Below are positions 52,254-63,852 of a DNA stretch of 64,000 nt, one piece after another; the stretch's first letter is position 1, and each line of letters starts with the position of its first letter. Position numbers and translations under genes: made by a program. This DNA is from Chenopodium formosanum. Taxonomy: Eukaryota > Streptophyta > Magnoliopsida > Caryophyllales > Amaranthaceae. The notes under the pieces were generated by a model, which was not told the DNA's origin, made no database searches, and saw only the letters and a list, made by a program, of their open reading frames with translations. The DNA is taken from NCBI GenBank assembly GCA_024500155.1, contig CM044877.1, forward strand, positions 33,293,001 to 33,357,000, read 5' to 3'.

Positions 52254-54930
52254 ATGGCCAGAGTCAAACAGACGGCCAGAAAGTCTAAGAGTCGGCGCAC
52301 TATGGAAGTGCCTGCCGACGAAGTTATTTCGGATGAGGAATTTGAGGATTTGGAGGGTAGCAGCAATTCTGATGAGGAGGACCCCTCTTCTTCAAGGAGC
52401 TTGAGCGTACACGAGGTAGACGGTGAAGAGGCCGCCTCCTCTAATGGATTCGGAAAAGGATCAGGCGGTGCTGAGGCCGCTGAAAGATCGGGAGCCGAGG
52501 CTTTTGGCTCTGATCAAGATGATTTCGCGGCTAACTATCAGCAACCAGTGAAAGTTGCTGACAACCCAGACCTTAAGAAAATTAGGATGCTTCTGGGTGA
52601 CATAGCCCTACTGAAGAGTGGCTTCAGGTCTTTCAAGGAAAAGCACCCCTTGAGAAAGGGGTTGGATATTATCGTTCCGCCTGGGGACGCAGTGATGGCC
52701 TGGGACGATAAAGTAGAGAATGTAGACAACTATTTTGTCTGCTACGAGGCGGTAATAAAAGCTGGCCTCCGGTTCCCCCTCCATACCGAGATTAGGAAAA
52801 TCCTAAAAGGGTATGATCTGGGAGTTTAGAAGCTCTTCCCAACTCATGGGTGAATATTCTAAGCTACATAGCCGCTTGTAAGCTCCAGAACTTAGGTCCC
52901 AGCTTCTCTGCCTTCGCTCATATGCATTACTTGAGCAAGGCCCTAGGCGGTCACGGGGCATGGTACACTCTTTCCACCTTGCCCCAGTATTTGATGAGTT
53001 TGGACAAGGTGTCCAAGTGGTCCAGGTGGAAGGACAAGTTTTACTAATCTCCTCACCAACCTTGAGACACAACTGGATCGTGCGCCGGTATAATCAAGAA
53101 CCGGTTCTTCTTTGCATGAAATGCCCTCTCCCGGCGCTCTCTACTAGGGCCCGGGAACAAATAATGGAGCATTTGGGGGATGGGACTCACATAATTATTC
53201 CAAAAAACTGGATCCCCCACCCAGACTACTTCAAAGATGAATGCTTTCTATCCGCCTGTGGGTTAAGCCCCATGTTTCCCAAGGGTAGATCCACTTGCAT
53301 CCGGCATTTATGTAGTTTTTAGTTTGCACTTCAAACTTTTTGATTTTTTCTAACTTTTATTTTCTCCTTGCAGGAGACGCCTTGAAAATGGTTTACCCAA
53401 CCAAAACTCAGGCTAAGTCAGCAGCGCTACAGCGCAAGGAGAGCGCGCTCTCGAAGAGTGCAGCCGTTGAGGCCAAGAAAGGTGGGGTAAGACCGCCTGA
53501 CTTAAGTTTTTTCTTTACATTTCTTGCAAAGGTTTTTGCCGGCAGGTAACATTTAACTCTTAATTTGCAGGATACTGCTAAACGCGTTCCACGCTCCATC
53601 TCCAAGCTTTTCAAAAGACAAGGGGAGGATCTGGAAAAGACTCCGGCTGCCAAGACCGCCAAGAAGAACCCCTCCCAGTCAACCTCTACTTCCAACTAGG
53701 ATTGTCCCACTACCGGAGGTAAATCTCCTTCTGCCATGAAAATTCTGAGTGAAAGCTTAGAATACTCGTAGAAGAATGCGCCAGATGCCTCTATGGCATT
53801 AAAGGGTGGCCAGCCACCTAATGTTGCAGCCGGTGCGGCAACAACTGGGAAGGAGTAGACTCCTAAGCCCCATCCGGAGACCCAAGGTAAGGACAAGATT
53901 GAAATACCTTGGCCACTTGACTTCATGAGAATCAAGACTAAGGTAGACCCCTTAGGGGGTTCAGTCAGCAGCCGGCAATGAATGAATGCAACCTATGTTG
54001 CATCCTTCTCACCAAGTAATTTTACTTCTTTTGGTGCATATCTTACATCCGACGAGCCGGATCTTGTTGGGTTTGCTAAACCGATGGTGAGGACCCTCAC
54101 CCGGTTGGAGAAAAATTTCATACCTGATCTGCAGGTGGTGGACTTTGACCGGATAATGGGCTAACTGGCTGAGGTAAAAGAATCTTCAACTTAATTCTGA
54201 TATTTTTTCTTCATTCTTTACCAAGTATTTCATAATCTGGTTTCCCTTTTCTCAGATAATGCTAAGGGTGGATGGGCTCTGAGGCCCCTTTAGGTGGAAG
54301 CAAGAAGAGGTAAATGACGCCAAATGGAGGGCCCTTGAAAACCTCAACTCTGCTAAATATGCTAATTATATGTGTTGTTTAGAGATTAAAGCAGTAGAGT
54401 TGAAATAGGAGGAGCTGATCCGGAGCTTGACGGCTGCGAATGATGAAGCTACAAGCCGGGCTAATGACCTTGATAAAAAACTGAAGGATGATAAGGATGA
54501 ACTCAAAGCATTAGAAGACGCTGACAAGGAGAACACAAAGCTCTGAGAAGACGTCACCCGACTGGGGGTGGAGATCGTCAACATGCGGAATCAGCATGGA
54601 GATGAAATCGCCAAGGAGCAGACCCGGCTGATGGAGGAAAATGAGCGGGACAATGCAGCCCGTCTGAAGATAGCCTTGGGGCTCCTCTATCCAGCTGTGG
54701 ACTTTGAAGTCTACAAGCTTAGGTATGATTACGCCACTGCGGTGTATGATGCCTAAGTGTTGGGAGAGGCAGCTCTTCCTCGCTTCAAGGAACGGGGTGC
54801 AGCGTTGGGATATGAAGTATCAGATAATGTAGAGGAGCCGGTGCAGGACGAGCAAAATGAAGGCAACTAGCCTCATGTGGCTGACGACCGGTTAGAAGCC
54901 CTCCCAGCCAGTCGGAACCAGCCAGGGTAG
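52254..54930 (+). pseudogene. Tat eORF, element E (all exons present)
   Basis: The first exon is open for 191 codons: MARVKQTARKSKSRR (nine of ten H3 tail residues), acidic Ser-rich stretch, KKIRMLLGDIALLKSGF, VPPGDAVMAWDDKVENVDNYFVCYEA, LRFPLHTEIRKILKGYDLGV, then TAG for Trp (52827). The core continues with NILSYIAACKLQ, MHYLSKALGGHGAWYTL, LDKVSKWSRWK and PKNWIPHPDYFKDECFLSACGLSPMFPKG, donor at 53284. Further exons begin at 53374 (GDALKMVYPTK), 53570 (DTAKRVPRSISKLFKRQ) and 54255 (IMLRVDGL, coiled coil). The C-terminus is LKIALGLLYPAVDFEVYKLRYDYA with an acidic tail. Most stops replace Trp, Gln or Arg codons. Confidence 0.8.
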
Positions 54931-55989
54931 CAGATCCCCTTCAGCCTTGAATCAGCCTCCCCAAATTCTGCAGCAGTATGCCATTTATTTTCTTTTCTGG
55001 CTTATTAGCCAAGTATGTTGTAATTTTACCAACTATGGAGTTGGGTTGAAAATTATTTTCTTTTTTTCTGCACCGGACGTGACTCCGGTTAACAATCATT
55101 ATGGCCTTTGCGCCATTTTCAATATTTATATGAAGTATCTCGACTCAGTCGGTTGTTTATACATGTTTGTGTTTGAATTTTTTCAATTTGAATTTTGCGT
55201 ATATATTGCAATTCTTTAATATTTTTCCTAACTTGAAAAAGCATGCGACAATTTGCAATCTGGCCATTAGAACGGGTGTTTGGAGAAGTATGAGGTGTTT
55301 TTAGGCCAATCAATCACAATGGTGATTGCCCCAAACTAAGTGCACAGCCGGCCATTAGAACGGGTGCTTCGAGCCTCTTACCCAGACGGTAATATTCCGT
55401 CTGGGATTATTGCATAGCCATTACACAAACTTTTTTGCCCCAATTGGGAGAGAGAGTGCAACTTTGGAATGAATAATCTATGTAAAAACTTCAGCCGATA
55501 ACCGACTGATGCCTCAGGGCATCCGGTATTCGAAAACTTAATCGTTCTCGTAGATTATTTTGGTCAGACGGCTATGAGTTGACCAATTTGGTCGTTCAAT
55601 CTTTGTCGTCTTCATAGGTACGTAGGGCTAACAAAGAGTCTGCTCTCTACGACGATTGCACCCGGAGAGGTGTCGCCGGACGCCATTGTCCAAGTTGGGG
55701 CAGGCTGTTATATTAAATAAGCAACCATCCGGCTATTGACCTTTGGTCTTGTTTAAGACCGGTTGTATAGCCACTAAGCGTTTTTGTGCTTAGTTTTTTC
55801 AATCTGGCCATTGGCCGCGTGTTATAATAACATTCAATTTATACTAAGTGTCGAACTTAGTTGGTTAAACAAATAGTCCGTCTGAGTATTACCAAGGCAA
55901 ACAAGTAATTATAAAGATAACAAAACAATTTTGAAAACAAAGCCTGATTTCTCATTAATAGACTCTTTGTTTACAAAAATTTACAATTC
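54931..55989. other. Conserved Tat spacer, element E (hairpin arm lost)
   Basis: Non-coding, same blocks as the other spacers in inverse order. The hairpin is destroyed: one arm and about 100 bp are replaced by a 17-bp patch copied from 55350-55366 (see 55262-55278). Confidence 0.6.
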
Positions 55990-57130
55990 TCAGAAGAAGT
56001 ACTTTTTTAAGTTATCTACATTCCAAGTTCTAGGTAGGCGTCTGTCGTTTGGGCTTTCCAGAGAGTAGGTGCCATCCCTGACTTCTTCATTTATCCGGTA
56101 GGGGCCTTCCCAATTGGGGGTTAGCTTTCCACACTCATTGGCCCTACCAGTTGCCTCCATTTTGCAGTTGTCCGCATGGCCCATAGGACATGAATTAGCT
56201 CTTCTGCCCATAAGCCACTGGCTTTTTCAATTTTCTTTTTTATGCCGTCTGAGATAAGCTTGTTGAAGGCTTCAACTTGGCCGTTTGCTTGGGGTTAGCC
56301 GACTGATGCAAAACAATGTGAGATTCATTCCCTGATCTCCCAACCAAGTCTTAAGGTGAGGCATTTCAAACTAAGGGCCATTATCAAACACCATAGACAT
56401 AGGGACCCCTAACCGGATGATAATGTTCTTCCAAATGAAAGAGATGACATCCTTTGTTTTGATGTTCTTGCCCGGCACAACCTTTACCCATTTGGTGAAG
56501 TAATCCACAACCACCAAAATATAACGCTTTCCGCCTAGTGCTGGCGTATAAGGACCCAAGATATCCATGCCCCATTTAGAAAACGGGACTAGGCTGTGGA
56601 TTAGTTCCTGATAAGTAGCCGGGCGGTGGATAAGCTTCCCTAACCTCTAGCATTTGTCACACCTCTTCACCAACACTTTAGCGACAACTTCAAGAGTAGG
56701 CAAAAAGTAATGTCGCCTGGCTCTGACGGCTAGGGACCTGCTGCCTATAGGAGAGGCGCAGTATCCCGCATGCAATTCTTTAAGAACTTCTTTACCCTTT
56801 TCTGGGGTAACACACTTAAATAGAGGTTTAAGGGAATCTTCCTTGAAGAGCTCTCCATTTCTAATCTCAAAGTTTGTTGTTCGCTTCTTCATGACGACAG
56901 CCTCATGTGGTGAATAAGGAAGCTTGCCGTCTGTTACATATGCCCGGATGCCTTCCATCCAGGTAGAGCTTTGGTCAAGGATTCCAATGGGCTCTTCATA
57001 TATACTTCTCTTTTCCAGAACATCCCAAAAGACTGACCGAGGCGTATCACAGCAGGCAAAAGATGCCAATTTGGACAATGCATCTGCCTGGTTGTTATCT
57101 GACCTGGGCACTTGACTCAGACGGAATCTT
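55990..57130 (-). pseudogene. pol: Tat integrase, element E
   Basis: The minus strand starts with the end of archaeal RNase H (NNQADALSKLASFA). The zinc finger (CDKC near 56647, with a His changed by GYCASPIG), the core WGMDILGPYTPA and VFDNGP, and the end GKLTPNWEGPYRI...WNVDNLKKYFF (TGA at 55990) follow. About 110 codons before MEATGRAN are deleted (junction near 56170). Confidence 0.75.
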
Positions 57131-57940
57131 CAAGTTCCCCGGCCTCTTCTTTGATTGCCTGAAGATACTTGATCATAACTAGATGAGTTGCCTCATATTT
57201 TCCCTCATACTGGCTTACGACCAATTGCGAATCAAAGTAGGCGTCAATTTTCATTGCCCCTGCTGCCTTACACATGCGGATTCCGGCTAGCAAGGCTTCA
57301 TATTCCGCCTCGTTATTTTAGGCTTGAAACTTAAACTGCAGTGCATATTCAAATCTGTACCCCTCAGCCTGCACTTTCCAAACCTGATCTACATACACTT
57401 TCTAAACCTGATCAATGTTATCCGGTTGTACCGGTCGTGTCATTTCAACAATGAAGTCGGAAAACGCTTGACCTTTCACTGCCTTTCTGGGTTCAAAAGT
57501 GATTTCAAGACTTTGCATTTCAATAGCCCATTTCAGCATTCTTCCGGATGACTCCAAGGTAGATATTGGTCGCTTGAGAGGCTGATCGTTGTAATTTACA
57601 ACCGGATGTGCCTAAAAGTACGACTTTAATTTCTTGAATGCCATGTATAGAGCAAGGCCAAAATTTTCAACCATGGGGTACCGGAGCTCAGCATTTTTTA
57701 GCACATGGCTAATGAAATAAACCGGGAGCTGGATGTCGTCTCTCTCAGCAAGGAAAAAAACACTAAGGGCATGGTCCGAGACGGCTAGGTACATGTATAA
57801 CGTATCTTTGGGCAAAGGGCTAACAAGCATTGGCAAAGAGTGCAAATGCTCTTTCTGCTTTTGAAAGGTCACCTCAGCATCATCCCCCCATTCAAATCTG
57901 GTCTTCTTCTTGATTGCTTGGAAAAAGTAAAGGCATTTAT
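57131..57940 (-). pseudogene. pol: Tat archaeal RNase H and RNase H 1, element E
   Basis: On the minus strand: RNase H 1 with KKKTRFEWGDDAEVTFQKQKEHL, LYMYLAVSDHALSVFFLAERD and PVYFISHVLKNAELRYPMVENFGLALY (57940-57612), then SGRMLKWAIEMQSLEI. A duplicated VWKVYVD-type start and the archaeal RNase H body follow (57400-57131). It is broken at 57941 by insertion of element F. The RT half lies to the right of the window. Confidence 0.75.
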
Positions 57941-58428
57941 TGTTTTGGGTGTTTTTGTCCCTCGGGAGAGTTACAACACGAAGTCTGATCCGGCTTGAGC
58001 TGTACTTGCAAAACAAACGGAGACACCGGTTGGTTGGTGCTCTGCCCCCGACGCGCAAGTTAGTAACTTGAAGGGAGAGAAAAAGGTGCGGAAATTTAGG
58101 TGGGTATCTGCTCGGATTCCAAGCTTAGATGTCTCTATCACAGGGACAGTCTACTAAATGGTCAAAACGTGCCCTCCAAAAGAGGGAAATCTCCCTATTT
58201 TTAGGGTTCTCGGGATTTGTGCCCCTGATTAGGTCATTGATCCCTAATCATTGGTGGGCTGCGCCGCATTGCGACTTTCTCGGGATTTGGGCCTGAAGGC
58301 CGCCTTTTTTCCCTTAACTTCTGGAATGAAACGTGTCAAGTAGGGATAGGTCTACTTTGGGCCATCCTGAGGCTGACACGTGTCACCCTCTGATTGGTCC
58401 ACGTGGCAGGGTAAAATTACCCTAAACA
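57941..58428 (-). repeat. Tat 3' LTR of element F (complete, inverted)
   Basis: 488 bp, minus strand TGTTTAGGGTAATTTTACCC to CACCCAAAACA, inserted in RNase H of element E after TTTAT. The gag-direction TATA is degraded (CTAAAAATAGG at about 58196-58206). Confidence 0.9.
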
Positions 58429-58951
58429 TTTACCCCTCACAGATGTGACGTGGCGCGCCACGTGGCATTTGTGACACATGTCACGCTCCGTTTGGTGGTA
58501 ATTTTACCATTAAAGAGTAACCGTTCACCTTCCGAGTAAATTACGAGAATGCCCCCGTATTTACCCTCTATATATAGTCGTTTACCCTCATAATTTTATA
58601 CGTTTACAAAAATTTTCTAAAGAAAGAACTTTGAGAGAGCAGAAGTCATCCGTTTGAGTCAGGCGCAAGCAAGAAAGCTTGTTCTCCATCAACCCAGCCG
58701 GACCCGTCTAGTTTCAGATATCACATCCAAAGGTACCGTCTCTGCCTCTCTCAGCTCTTTTTCTTTTTTTCACCGCTTGTACATATTTCTTGCAATAAAT
58801 GGATGCATCACCAACACACACGACACATCCTAGGTTAGAGTCCAGCCGGTCACCAGGGACGGCTGAGTCTAGGAATGGGAGTGCCGTCTCGGGGTGTTAG
58901 GACCACCCATTGCCTTGGATTTTGACCAGTTATGTGTCTATGCAGGACACA
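58429..58951 (+). promoter_or_regulatory. eORF promoter and 5'UTR intron, element F
   Basis: TATATATA at 58569-58576, then leader, donor AAAGGTACCG near 58731, acceptor TCTATGCAG before the ATG at 58952. Upstream, ACGTGGCGCGCCACGT (58448-58463) is a 16-bp perfect palindrome made of two G-box halves. Confidence 0.6.
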
Positions 58952-61900
58952 ATGGCTCAGACTATGCAGACGACAACCGATCCAAACTATAGAAGCGAAG
59001 GCTCAGGCGGCCAAACGCTTGAGGGAGAAATGTCTGTTCATGGAGACCAGACGGCTCTGGAGAGATCCCCTCCGCGTGCCCCTTCAACTCCCGTAGATTC
59101 CTTTTTGGAAGAATGCGACCAAGGCGGCGATGAGGTCGTCTCAGCTCCTTTGGCCCAGGATGAGGAGGAGACGAAGAGCGATAGCTCCGCCTCAACCTCT
59201 GAAAGCAGCGATGATCTGCCCCCGCTTGCGGATAGCGAGGAGGAGGAGGAGATGATGTGAATTATTGATCCGAAAATCAACAAAACACAAGGGATATGTT
59301 TAAGTCTAATTCTATACAGGAAATCCACCAAGAATTAAACAAAAACTAAGATTAATCAATTAAGAATCCACCTAATTAATCAATCCAAACGAATGTTTTA
59401 ACTAAAACAAGCAAAACAGCAATTGATCGCAATCAACCAAAACTCAAGTATGCAACTTAAGAAATAAATCTGAATATTTTTCTATATATATTTATTCGTG
59501 TGTTTACAGCCCTATTTATAAGACTTAGTTTACCTAGGAAGATTAGGACAAGTCCCTAATTCAATCCTAATTAAACTAGAATTCTAACTTGCTTGAAGAG
59601 CAAGCACCTTGGCGCACAAGCATACACCAAACTGACTTATTTTGCTAACTAACTGATTTTTAAAGCAACTAAATAAATAAATAAAAATTAAAGAACTAAA
59701 TAAAGATTAAAGATCCTAATGCTTGAACCAAGAAAAACCCTTTCAAGTGAAAGGTAAAAACTTGTAAGCAAAATCTAAGTAAAGAAAATTCAAGAAAGTT
59801 CAAGAAAGTGAACTAGACTCCAAGAAAAGTCACTAAGCAAACCGTGGCTTTGCTTTGATATCCAAGAAAGTGTCCATGCAATGCTTGGCTTGAATCAATG
59901 TTTAGGGACAAGCTATCTTGATGCATGATAAGCAAATCTTCGAAGTTCTCCATGCTTAGACTTGCATCAGAGGAAGAAGTGGAACGAGGAGGACGACCCC
60001 TTCAACATCCACGTCTCCGCCAAAGACCGGCTCCAAATGGAGGAGACTTTAAAAAACTTTACGAAGATGCACCCGTTAGGAGACGGGTATAGAATAAGAG
60101 TGCCGCCTGAGAATGGCACCATCGCCTGGGAGGATGATCAAGAGAACGCCAACAGCTACTTTGGTTGTTATGAGGCGGTGAAGGCAATATTGAGAGGCTA
60201 CGGCCTTGGAGTCTGGTAACTTACCCCCAACTCTTGGACAAACATTTTGGGGTATGTTGCCGCCTGCGAGTTCCAAGGGCTTAACCCCCGCTGGGAGGCT
60301 TTTGCTAGTATGCATTATCTTAGTAGAAGCCTAGGCGGCTGGAGGGCGTGGTACACTCTAACGACGCATCCCCAATACATGATGACCTTGGACAAGGTCT
60401 CGAAATTCGACGGCTGGAAGCACAAGTTCTACATGATGTCAGCTCCCAAGAGACGGGAGAATTATGAATTCTGTCAGTACAATAAGAAGCCCGACTTGAT
60501 GGGCCGGAAGTGCGCTCTTCCCCGGATCCCAGAGGAAGATTTTGACAAGATCATTGAGGCAGACTTTTTTAGCCTCACAGACGCGACCTTTTCAACCGGG
60601 GAAACAATAAAAGTCCCCAAGAACTGGATCCCCAAGAGCGCCTTGTTCAGGGATGAGTGTTTCCTAGCCGCCTGCGGGCTAGGACACATGTTTACCAAAC
60701 GTATGCGCCTGAGTTTATATCCGCCGGTAGTTCTTTCGTATCAGAATTGAATTATGATATTAACCAATCTCTCTTTTTTGCAAAAGAAGCATTAAACATG
60801 TTGCAGACGGAGAAGACTCCCAAGCCGTCCTCTGCAGTCATCCGCAAGGAACTTGCGGAAAAAGCTGCGGCTGAGGTCAAAGCCAAGGTAATAAACGCCT
60901 GACCCTTTCTTAAATTGGTCTTAAAAATTATTTTTGCAGGGGGAGAGGTTGGAAAGATGTTTGAGAAATATCTCAAACGGGCAAGGGAGGAGACCCCCTC
61001 CATTCTCAACAAAACCAAAAAATCCACCTCCGCTTCAACTCCTAGCGTCTCAGCCGGGCATCAGCAAATGCGGATAGTGGGGCGAAACGAGAAGGTAGGC
61101 GGCTGCTTGTGCCTCGATCTCGTCAACCCCTTATCAGCAACCGGGGGTTCACTTCGCCTACAAGCGGTTCCCGCTTGGCCGGCTCTGAAGGTAAGAACCC
61201 TTTTGAATCCCTGCCCGAGCTGGGGTGGCCTTTGCGAATGAAATCCCACTCCCAACAGACGTCATCCTCAGACGGTCGGCAACAGATAGGTGCCGCCTTA
61301 GTTTCGCACTCGTTACGTATTGATTATGGTGCAGATCAATCTCCCCGCTGGCCAGACGTCCAGAAGCATGCCAAGGCCATGCTCGACGCCGTCCGCAAGA
61401 GGGATAAAGACAACATCTCAGGGATAGAGACGTTCAATCTGGAACGCATTCTATCCCTTCTAGCTGAGGTAAGAGACTTGGCAATTTTATTGTTTCAAGT
61501 GCTTTACCCCGCCTGCAGTACTAATACCACTTGCTTTTTTGCAGGCTATGTTGCGGGTAGACGGGCTCAAGCGTCCTTATTCCCGCAAACTTCAAGAGGT
61601 AAAACAGGCCAAGAAGTCCGCCACAGACGCTGATAATATTGCTTTACACTTGACTATCGTAAATGAACTTGAAACTACAGCAATGATAATGACACAGGCG
61701 TCTAGAATCCAGCAGCTGGAGGCGGATCTGAAGACGGCCAACGAGCGGGCGGGTAATGCTGAGACGGCCAAGAAGAAGGCAAAGGAGGCTTAGAAGAAGG
61801 CGAATGAGAGCGCCAAGAGAGCTGGCGAGGCGCTCAAGAAGGCTCAGGCGGACCTTGGAACGCTTCAAGGTGTTTCTGAAGAGAACACCAAACCGAAGAC

Positions 61901-62252
61901 CAAGGTTGAGAGGCTGGAGAAGGAGGCTGCTCAGGCTCAGAGAAACTTTGCAGCAACCTTGGAGGCGGAGCAAAACCGCCTAATTGCTGAGAGTGACACT
62001 AACAATGACGCCCGTATGAAGATCGTCTGGGCTGCCTTGTACCCAGACACGGATTACAGCATCTGGGCACTGGCTCACAGCTATGCCGAGTACGTGGTGT
62101 ACTTAAGGGATAGAGGCGAGCCAGAGCCTGACTCTTTTGAAGCCTGGGTGAACTCCAACAACGAGCCTCCCGCGCCTCAACTTCCTGGTCCGGGTGAAGC
62201 ACAAGAGATACCTCATATGATGAGGAGAAGGACCAGGAGGCAGCGTCTGTAG
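58952..62252 (+). pseudogene. Tat eORF, element F, split by a solo LTR
   Basis: The ATG at 58952 gives MAQTMQTTTDPN: same start context as the other copies, but the H3-like residues Arg2, Lys4, Arg8 and Lys9 are gone. An acidic stretch runs to 59252, where a CRM-like solo LTR (59253-59969) sits. The frame resumes at RKKWNEEDDPFNIHVSAKD, with CYEAVKAIL, TAA (60217) for Gln, GYVAACEFQGLNPRWEAF, MHYLSRSLGGW, LDKVSKFDGWK, YNKKPDLMGRKCALP and CFLAACGLGHMF (60690). Introns follow near 60698-60785, 60888-60938 and 61468-61542. The coiled coil MLRVDGLKRPYSRKLQEV runs to 61950, and the C-terminal segment MKIVWAALYPDTDYSIWAL...YVVYLRDRGEPEPDSFEAW closes it. Confidence 0.8.
59253..59969 (-). repeat. Solo LTR of the CRM-like family
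   Basis: 717 bp, TGATG...CATCA, inverted copy of the LTRs at 16656 and 22006 with only scattered differences. Flanks are GGAGA and GAGGA; the GGA repeats of the acidic exon make a 5-bp duplication ambiguous. It puts a stop into eORF F right after the Glu run. Confidence 0.9.
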
Positions 62253-63536
62253 GCGAGAAGTGACCTTTCAGCGGCAGTATGCCAATCTCTGTTATTATTT
62301 TTTTTCTTTTCTGTGGCAGTATGCCAAAACTTACTTTTCCGGCCTACGTGCCGAGTATCATTGTATTTACCGGCTATGAAGCCGGGTTAATTAACAATTT
62401 CTCTTTTCTCCCGGACGGGGTCCGGTTAACATTTGATCCACTACAATCGTTTGGTTAGGTGGACTTTTATGAAATGCACCGACTAAGTCGGTTTTGATTA
62501 TTTTGTGTTTGCGTCTGATTTTCAATTTTTGTGAATTTTAATTTTTCATTTTAGCCTAACTTATCAAAAGCATGCGGCGATTTTTTATCTGCCTAACTAA
62601 TCAATAGCCTGGCTGTCCTTGCCCCTGGACGGCTGTGTGATTGGTTTCAAGTGGAGTTGGTTGATTGACTTGGAAACGCCTGATGCTGCAAAGAGCATGA
62701 TATGTTTGTAAGTCAATCAATCACAGTAGTGATTGCCCCAAACCAAGTGCATAACCGTACACCAAAAGGCGTTCCAGTCACTACCTAGACGGCGTTTGTC
62801 CGTCTTGGTAGAGATTTCATAGCCATTGAACAACTCTTTTGCCCCAATTGGGATAGAAAGTGCATATTTGGAATAAATAACCTAAGTGAAAACTTCAGCC
62901 GGTGACCGACTGATGCCCCAGGGCATCCGGTATTTGGTAACTTGATTGTTCTTCACAGGTCATTTTGGTTAGACGGCTATGAGTTGACCAATTCGGTCGT
63001 TCAATTTTTGCCATCTGCATGGGTACGTAGAACCGACAAATAGATTGTTCTCTGCGAAGATTGCACCCGGAGGGGTGTCGCCAGACGCTTTGTCCATGTT
63101 GGGACAGGCGATTTATAAAATGAGCAACCATCCGGCCATTTTAGCCTTTGGTCTTGTTTGAGACCGGATGTATAGCCACTAAACGTTTTTGTGCTTAGTT
63201 TTTAGTGGGAGTATTGGCCGAATGTCATTAAATTACACTAAGTATCGAACTTAGTTAGTTAAACAGAAAAATTTGTCTGGGTCATTACCCAGGCGAACAG
63301 ACAATTATTAAGTCAAACTTAGTAAAAATACATAAAGAATCCATCTGAGTATTACCCAGGCGGTTAAGCTGCTATAAATTTTACTAAGTGTCAAACTTAA
63401 TTTTACTAAGTGTCAAACTTAGTTAGATAAGTACCAAATCCATCTGATTATTACCCAGGCGGAAAAACAAAACTAGCTTGCAAACAAAGTCCGATTTCTC
63501 ATTAAATGACTCATTGTTTACAAATAATTTACATTC
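62253..63536. other. Conserved Tat spacer, element F, with hairpin
   Basis: Longest spacer copy, non-coding. Hairpin arms TTGATTGACTT (62661-62671) and AAGTCAATCAA (62710-62720), with an inner ATGCT/AGCAT pairing. A local duplication of TTTTACTAAGTGTCAAACTTA lies near 63378-63420. Confidence 0.7.
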
Positions 63537-63850
63537 TCAGAAGTAGTACTTTTTCAGATTGTCTACATTCCAAGTTCTAGGCAGGCGCCTGCCGTCTGGA
63601 GTTTCCATGCGGTAGGTGTCGTCCCTTACTTCTTCATAGATCCGGTAGGGCTTTCCCAATTTGGAGTTAGCTTCCCCAGCTCATTGGCCCTACCGGTTGC
63701 CTCCATTTTTCGTAACACTAAGTCGTCAACTTTCAAGGGATGCTTGTGTACTTTTTCGTTGTAGGCTCTAGTCATCCTCAGACGGTAAATCTCATGACGC
63801 AAGGCGGCATTGCCCCTGCGTTCGGGGAGTGAATCCAATGCTAGGCGTTT
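63537..63850 (-). pseudogene. pol: Tat integrase C-terminus, element F
   Basis: Minus-strand LDSLPERRGNAALRHEIYRLRMTRAYNEKVHKHP, VLRKMEATGRANELGKLTPNWES, and the end near 63537. It is cut at about 63850 by the LTR of element G. Confidence 0.8.
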
Positions 63851-63852
63851 TT

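Noticed and set aside
52272..52298. The basic N-terminus as only a nuclear localisation signal
   Set aside because: Not excluded, since KQTARKSKSRR could act so. But a plain NLS would not need the exact ARTKQTARKS order at the protein end, so I keep H3 mimicry as the main reading.
52254..52829. The eORF as a captured histone H3 gene or pseudogene
   Set aside because: Similarity stops after ten residues. The globular H3 fold and the rest of the tail are absent, and the following acidic region is unlike any histone.
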